Positions 60,111-64,000 of a stretch of DNA of 64,000 nt are shown here, in pieces (the first letter of the stretch is position 1; every line of letters starts with the position of its first letter). The translations under genes were made by a program, and so were the position numbers. The stretch comes from Nemophila menziesii (Eukaryota; Streptophyta; Magnoliopsida; Boraginales; Hydrophyllaceae): NCBI GenBank assembly GCA_029959085.1, contig JARWIR010000017.1, positions 22,185,507 through 22,249,506 on the forward strand, in the 5' to 3' direction. Below the pieces are notes generated by a model, which made no database searches, was not told the DNA's origin, and saw only the letters and a program-made list of their open reading frames with translations.

Positions 60111-61261
60111 TGTAGAATGTGAATAATATATAACAAAATGTAGATGGGGGAATATTTTTATACAGCCCCACAACTGTGAATGTTCTAAACTAAAGCCTCC
60201 ATTACCTAGTAGTTGTATCCCAACCAAAACCCAACTAAAATAACAAATACCCCTTACTACACTGATAGAAACCAACAATCAAAACAAAGACCCCATTAGG
60301 GTATCATGCACATGCCTTCTCTCTCTCACTGTGCCCTCTCTTTGCTTCACTGTGCCATCGAACAGCAAAAACACATCCACTGCCACTCTTCTCACACAAC
60401 CTTCCACCTTCCACCTCCACCTTCCCACCGCTCCACCATGGCCTTCCACCACTGTTGCTGTTGCAGATCTGACGAAGCCACCACCAAAACTGCAACACTG
60501 CTTCGCGCCTGTTTCATCTTCTCCAGCCTCAGTTCGTGGACTAGACCGCTCCACGACGCCAGAACAGCACCACACAAACTCTGTTGCAGCAGCACTTCGT
60601 TCGTGGAGAAGAGCAGGAACAAGACCATTGCGAGGCCATCATCTTCGATAGGATCTCGCTGCGCCACCCCCTTCCAGATCCTTGATTCAAGAACTCCAAG
60701 AACTCTGATTCAATGACTCGCTGCGCCACCCCCTTCATCCCCCACCTTCAGATCTCTTCTGCGAACCTGCAACACCACAACCACGAAGATCTGCGCCGCT
60801 GTGACGAAGCCAGATCCGTAGCCACCATCTGCGCCGCCCTCTTTTCACTCTTCCCCATCACCATCGAGCTTCGACGAAGCCTGACCTCCATCGAGCAGTG
60901 CCTCCAGCGAACCATTCTCGCTGCCGCATCACCGGAGTCCACCAACACGTACCCAACTTGTCAATAGCCCAGCCCCTTGTGTCAAGCCCATTGGATATGG
61001 ATGTCCCAACCTTATGTTCCCTTGTTGTTGGTCCAGCCCATTAGGGGTTGTAGCTTGGTTTTATTATTTATTTTAAACTTTGTTGTCCAGCCCATTAGGG
61101 GCTATAGTTTTTTTTTAAAACTTGGGTGTATTTAGTGTGAGTGGGGTAAGGGGTCAGCCTATTTTATTAGTCTTGGGTGTATTAGGATAAATTGGGCTTG
61201 GGTATGGCCCTAGGGGTATAGTCTTAGATCATTTTTTACTTCATTGGACATGTGTTTTAGA

Positions 61262-61595
61262 CAAAAAGGCTTGGGTACAGCCCTATGGGTGCAGACTTGG
61301 GTAAATTTTGACTTGGACAAACCCGTATCTTGGGTAAATTTTGACTTGGACAAAAAAGAAGCTTGGGTACCGCCTTATATCCATGGACTTTAACATGTAT
61401 ATAACTTATAGCAATGCTACACTAAAATATAAAAAGGGTATAGCCCTATGGGTGCAGACTTGGACAAATTTTGACTTATACAAACCCGTAGCTTAGGTAC
61501 ATTTTGACTTGGACAAATACGCAGCTTAGGTACAGCCTATAGCCACGGACTTTAACATGGATATAAGGTAAAGAAACGCTACACAAAAATAATAG
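61262..61595. repeat. Two-copy ~163-bp tandem repeat
   Basis: CCCTATGGGTGCAGACTTGG starts at 61281 and again at 61444. Both copies continue through AAATTTTGACTT.., a second inner copy of that motif, and a GGACTTTAACATG stretch, ending at ..GCTACAC.AAAAT. Confidence 0.85.
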
Positions 61596-61848
61596 GTCCG
61601 TACCCGAGGGTACGGATTGGATACGGATTAGTGGAAATAACAAAAGAATAAAAAAATGAATTGTGTGTCAGGAAAAGTAAGAGAGAGACTATGCTTGTTT
61701 AGTTTGATTAGGCTTTTAAAAGAACAATTCTTAACTTAGGCTTTAAAATGGGGGTGGGAATGAAATTGGGCTGTAATTTGAAGTTTCCTCAATGTAGATA
61801 GTAGAGTATATTTTAAAAAAATTAATGTTATAAGACAAAATAAATGTA

Positions 61849-61902
61849 TAGCCTAGCGGTTATACCCAAATACTTTACTATCTAAAGTCTTAAGTTCAAA
61901 TC
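61849..61902 (+). repeat. tRNA-like (SINE head) segment
   Basis: TAGCCTAGCGGTTA (61849-61862), identical to the A-box-like stretch in the copia LTR, is followed 42 bp on by AAGTTCAAATCC, a B-box-like sequence. The remainder of a SINE is not clear. Confidence 0.5.
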
Positions 61903-62079
61903 CCCCATACTTCTCAAAGTTATACCAATTCTATTTTTTTTAACTTCGATATGATAAATAAATATACATATAGTATTATTTATATTAATCAAAATTGAGA
62001 CTTTGAGTCTACACCATTAATTTTTATAGTTTCGGGGTTTTGAATTTTATTAAGGGTTCGATCCCTTTGAAATAAATAA

Positions 62080-62451
62080 TTAGCTTTAGGCTTTCTAAAA
62101 ATGCATATAGGCTTCAAGCCTTTAAATTTCAGTATATGCTTCTGGCATATAGAATTTTGTTTTAGGCTTCGTACCTATAATTTAAAAATGCTTCGTATGT
62201 TACTCCATATGATATAATTTTCGCCCTTTATAGCGTTAGTTTCTGATTTTTTTATGCTTCGGGCATATAATTTATTTCCTAGGCTTCGGGCCTATAATAT
62301 AAAATTTAGGCTTCAGACCTATACGATTATTTTTCCATGCTTATACGGTTATTTTTCCATGCTTCGGGCATTGTAGGCTTCAAGCCTAGAAAAACATCTC
62401 GTTTCATTTTTAAGCCACTCAAAATTATATTTACAAATAGGCTTCATGCCT
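62080..62451. repeat. Hairpin array, right part
   Basis: Continuation of the array after the intervening block: 62109-62121 (AGGC/GCCT), 62133-62151 (TATATGC/GCATATA), 62253-62267 (TATGC/GCATA), 62280-62294 (TAGGC/GCCTA), 62359-62371, 62374-62388 and 62439-62451, plus decayed ones near 62163 and 62306. AGGC-type and ATGC-type stems roughly alternate. Confidence 0.9.
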
Positions 62452-62590
62452 CTTTTTTTCTAAAGTGATAACCGATTTATCTGCTTGAATAGTATAGGAG
62501 TATTGTATAGGATGCAATGGAAGTCCATCTAATATTTATTGGTTGCAATGGAAAGTCCATATAATACTCTCTCTTATTTTCTTTGTGAAA

Positions 62591-62594
<4 letters not shown>

Positions 62595-62635
<41 letters not shown>
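62595..62635. repeat. (AT)n microsatellite
   Basis: About 41 bp of uninterrupted AT dinucleotide repeat between the hairpin array and the primer site. Confidence 0.97.
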
Positions 62636-62638
<3 letters not shown>

Positions 62639-62689
62639 TAGAACAATATAAATCATACCTGGAAATATTCTTCCTTGATTCGATCGGCA

Positions 62690-62708
62690 GAGGCTCGTGC
62701 TGATAACG
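62690..62708 (-). promoter_or_regulatory. Copia-type primer site
   Basis: On the minus strand, directly after the LTR, the sequence reads CGTTATCAGCACGAGCCTC. A TTATCAGCACGA start next to the LTR is what I associate with Ale/Retrofit-like copia elements. It places the array downstream of the LTR, in the transcribed leader of a minus-strand element. Confidence 0.6.
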
Positions 62709-62937
62709 TGTTATAAACTAAAGAAAAGAAGAAGATAAAATCTAGGGAAGGACATTTTCTTGTATATTAACATAATCAACTAACTCTATTACAATGAAAG
62801 GGTCTTCTATTTATAGGAAAGGAATGACCCTTCACTTGCCACATTAAGAAGATATAAATAGGATGACCTTTGGCCTTTGGACATCCACCTTTATTAAAGT
62901 AAACTATTCATAATAAACTTGTTATATTTCTAACTCA
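62709..62937 (-). mobile_element. Short copia 5' LTR
   Basis: A segment of about 229 bp, on the plus strand TGTTATAAACTAAAG..TTTCTAACTCA, with short inverted ends (TGTTA / TAAC..CA). On the minus strand it ends ..TTTAGTTTATAACA just before the primer site. It includes TATTTATAGG on the plus strand. I found no second LTR to the left, so the element is incomplete or its 3' LTR is outside recognition. Confidence 0.6.
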
Positions 62938-63154
62938 ATTTTGTGTTTTATATATGTAGATTGTTTAACTAAATTTAATTTTTTTTCTATTTTTTATCCC
63001 GTTGTTAAATGTAGAGATTATTATCCAAAGGGTCTTGAAGAACCCCCTATAACCCAATAAGACCGGGTGAATTCCCTCTTCTTACTAAAGCTCACAATCA
63101 AATTTTAACACTAGGCTAAAATTCCAATTACTCTTTTACCCTTTTTTGTTTTAT

Positions 63155-63300
63155 TTTTCCTATATATACTTATTTAATCAGAATTATTATAAAAACCTAA
63201 TATTTATTCTTTCTCTCTCATCTCTCATCTCTCATCTCTCATCTCTCATCTCTCTAGCCTCCCCTCTCTCTCTCTCTCTCTCACGTGAAAGCTTCCGAAA
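63155..63300 (+). promoter_or_regulatory. TATA-like box and CT-rich leader
   Basis: CTATATATACTT (63161-63172) is followed about 40-50 bp later by a pyrimidine-rich stretch: six units of the heptamer CTCATCT (about 63213-63254) and a CT run (63262-63282). This resembles a plant promoter with a CT-microsatellite 5' UTR. Confidence 0.45.
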
Positions 63301-63323
63301 CTCTGAACCTCCAGCATATGAAA

Positions 63324-63690
63324 ACCTTAGCTCCGGCGGTTCGAGATCTGTGTCGTAACAACTCTGACGAGTACAAATGCACATATTTCTTCTAATTTAA
63401 GTGTTTTATCTCGTCCATTGAAGCTTCGACTGTGTAAAGCTGAAGATGAAAAGTCTTTACGAGACTACTCTTCAAATTTTAGCCTTATTGATCTGTTTAC
63501 AAGTTTGATAGCTGTTGAAGAGTAAAAATCCTAGCTTCGGCGGTTCGAGATCCGTGTCGTAACAACTCCGGCGAGTACAAATGCACATCTTTTTTCTAAT
63601 TTAAGTGTTTTATCTCAAGCTTTGACGGTGTAAAGTTGAAGGTTAAAAGTATTTACGAGACTACTCTTCAATTATCGCTCAATCTGTGCG
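63324..63690. repeat. 204-bp tandem duplication
   Basis: The stretch beginning CTCCGGCGGTTCGAGATC at 63331 recurs as CTTCGGCGGTTCGAGATC at 63535. The copies match for ~150 bp through GTAACAACTC.G.CGAGTAC, TTTAAGTGTTTTATCTC and GAGACTACTCTTCAA. Copy 2 has short deletions near 63620. Confidence 0.9.
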
Positions 63691-63735
63691 TGAAGACTCG
63701 TCAAAGATGGCAGTGAAGCCATGGATCTCTAATGC

Positions 63736-63957
63736 CTGCTCCTGCTGCCGGAGTTTGACAGTGAACTGATTCTGCCGTTCAGTTCCTTGATCAAATACTT
63801 GCTTAAGAATCTTAAGCTGGAGAGCAGTTTGCCGAAGAGCATTTTGTATTTTGAATTGGCCAAAGGTTTTCCGGCATCCAGGGAAGTCGTATCCACCGGC
63901 GGAGGAAGCAGTGAAGTTAGGAGTTGTGATAAGGTGGCGCGTGGTTCTAGTTTGTAA
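63736..63957 (+). CDS. Unrecognised short open frame
   Basis: After an in-frame TAA at 63730 the plus strand is open: LLLPEFDSELILPFSSLIKY, then LLKNLKLESSLPKSILYFEL, then AKGFPASREVVSTGGGSSEV, then RSCDKVARGSSL and a stop. It has no start codon of its own after the TAA; upstream a short MAVKPWISNACSCCRSLTVN frame begins at 63708 in another frame. The composition looks protein-like (amphipathic Leu/Lys part, Gly/Ser linker), but I do not recognise it. It may be a decayed gene or an exon. The 89-codon frame on the other strand (63729-63998) is considered its shadow. Confidence 0.35.
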   Translation: MLLLPEFDSELILPFSSLIKYLLKNLKLESSLPKSILYFELAKGFPASREVVSTGGGSSEVRSCDKVARGSSL

Positions 63958-64000
63958 TGTTTTTTATTTTTATTCTTTTTAATTGTAATACTCATCAACT

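Larger units (their letters stand above)
60120..62070. mobile_element. Block inserted in the hairpin array
   Basis: About 1.9 kb without hairpins splits the array. It contains a GC-rich part (60300-60970) with overlapping ORFs in many frames and on both strands, a twice-repeated CTCGCTGCGCCACCCCCTTC (60657 and 60718), two AGCCCATTAGGGG stretches, a ~163-bp tandem repeat and a tRNA-like segment. I see no diagnostic protein motif. It may be a separate element or a processed piece of a gene. Borders are approximate. Confidence 0.45.

Noticed and set aside
60306..60967. Several ORFs of 84-136 codons on both strands
   Set aside because: The region is GC-rich and has few stop codons in any frame. 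The frames overlap on both strands, are Ser/His/Cys-rich and show no domain.

Overview
This is nuclear DNA of a flowering plant, most likely a eudicot. It is AT-rich, has spliced-gene debris with plant-type GT..AG introns, and carries Ty1/copia elements with initiator-tRNA-Met type primer sites, Ty3/gypsy elements with long TG..CA LTRs, tRNA-derived SINEs and a MITE. I found no intact protein-coding gene of the host. Almost everything readable is a gene fragment, a pseudogene or a transposable element, so this looks like a repeat-rich, heterochromatin-like region.

1-43975: a tandem array of one composite unit. Unit 1 (1-11929) and unit 2 (11930-23945) are near-identical over about 10.4 kb, with roughly three dozen differences by eye. 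Unit 3 starts at 23946, is older and more diverged, and keeps sequence that units 1 and 2 have lost. Only the start of unit 4 (42680-43975) remains. The order inside a unit is: RNase H domain of a LINE-type element (minus strand), a hAT BED-finger scrap, a gypsy remnant with one clear LTR (units 1 and 2 only), an exon-intron fragment of the 26S proteasome ATPase RPT4, a 0.67-kb inverted repeat carrying an ankyrin-protein exon (units 1 and 2 only), an F-box/LRR fragment, and exons of a B3-domain-like gene. In units 1 and 2 the B3-like exon is cut short and joined to the next unit.

30705-39511: a copia element on the minus strand. It lies inside a B3-like exon with a perfect 5-bp target duplication, has two ~1.67-kb LTRs that are nearly identical, and a decayed interior. 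It carries a nested MITE. Further host-like exons follow at 40314-42111 and are interrupted by a 1.08-kb LTR-like insertion.

43976-57093: nested gypsy LTRs. They include a 1494-bp solo LTR with 5-bp target duplication inside an older LTR, two LTRs in reverse orientation, and a non-autonomous element (5' LTR, primer site, gag-like ORF, no pol) with a regular array of GGTATACC palindromes.

57483-62937: a copia-type LTR with primer site on the minus strand, preceded by a long region with at least 27 short hairpins. The hairpins share a TTCNN-type loop while their stems differ but stay paired. An unrelated ~1.9-kb block splits this array. This is the most unusual structure in the window.

62938-64000: a promoter-like TATA stretch, a CT-rich microsatellite leader, a 204-bp tandem duplication and a short unrecognised ORF. 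This may be the 5' end of a gene or of another element.
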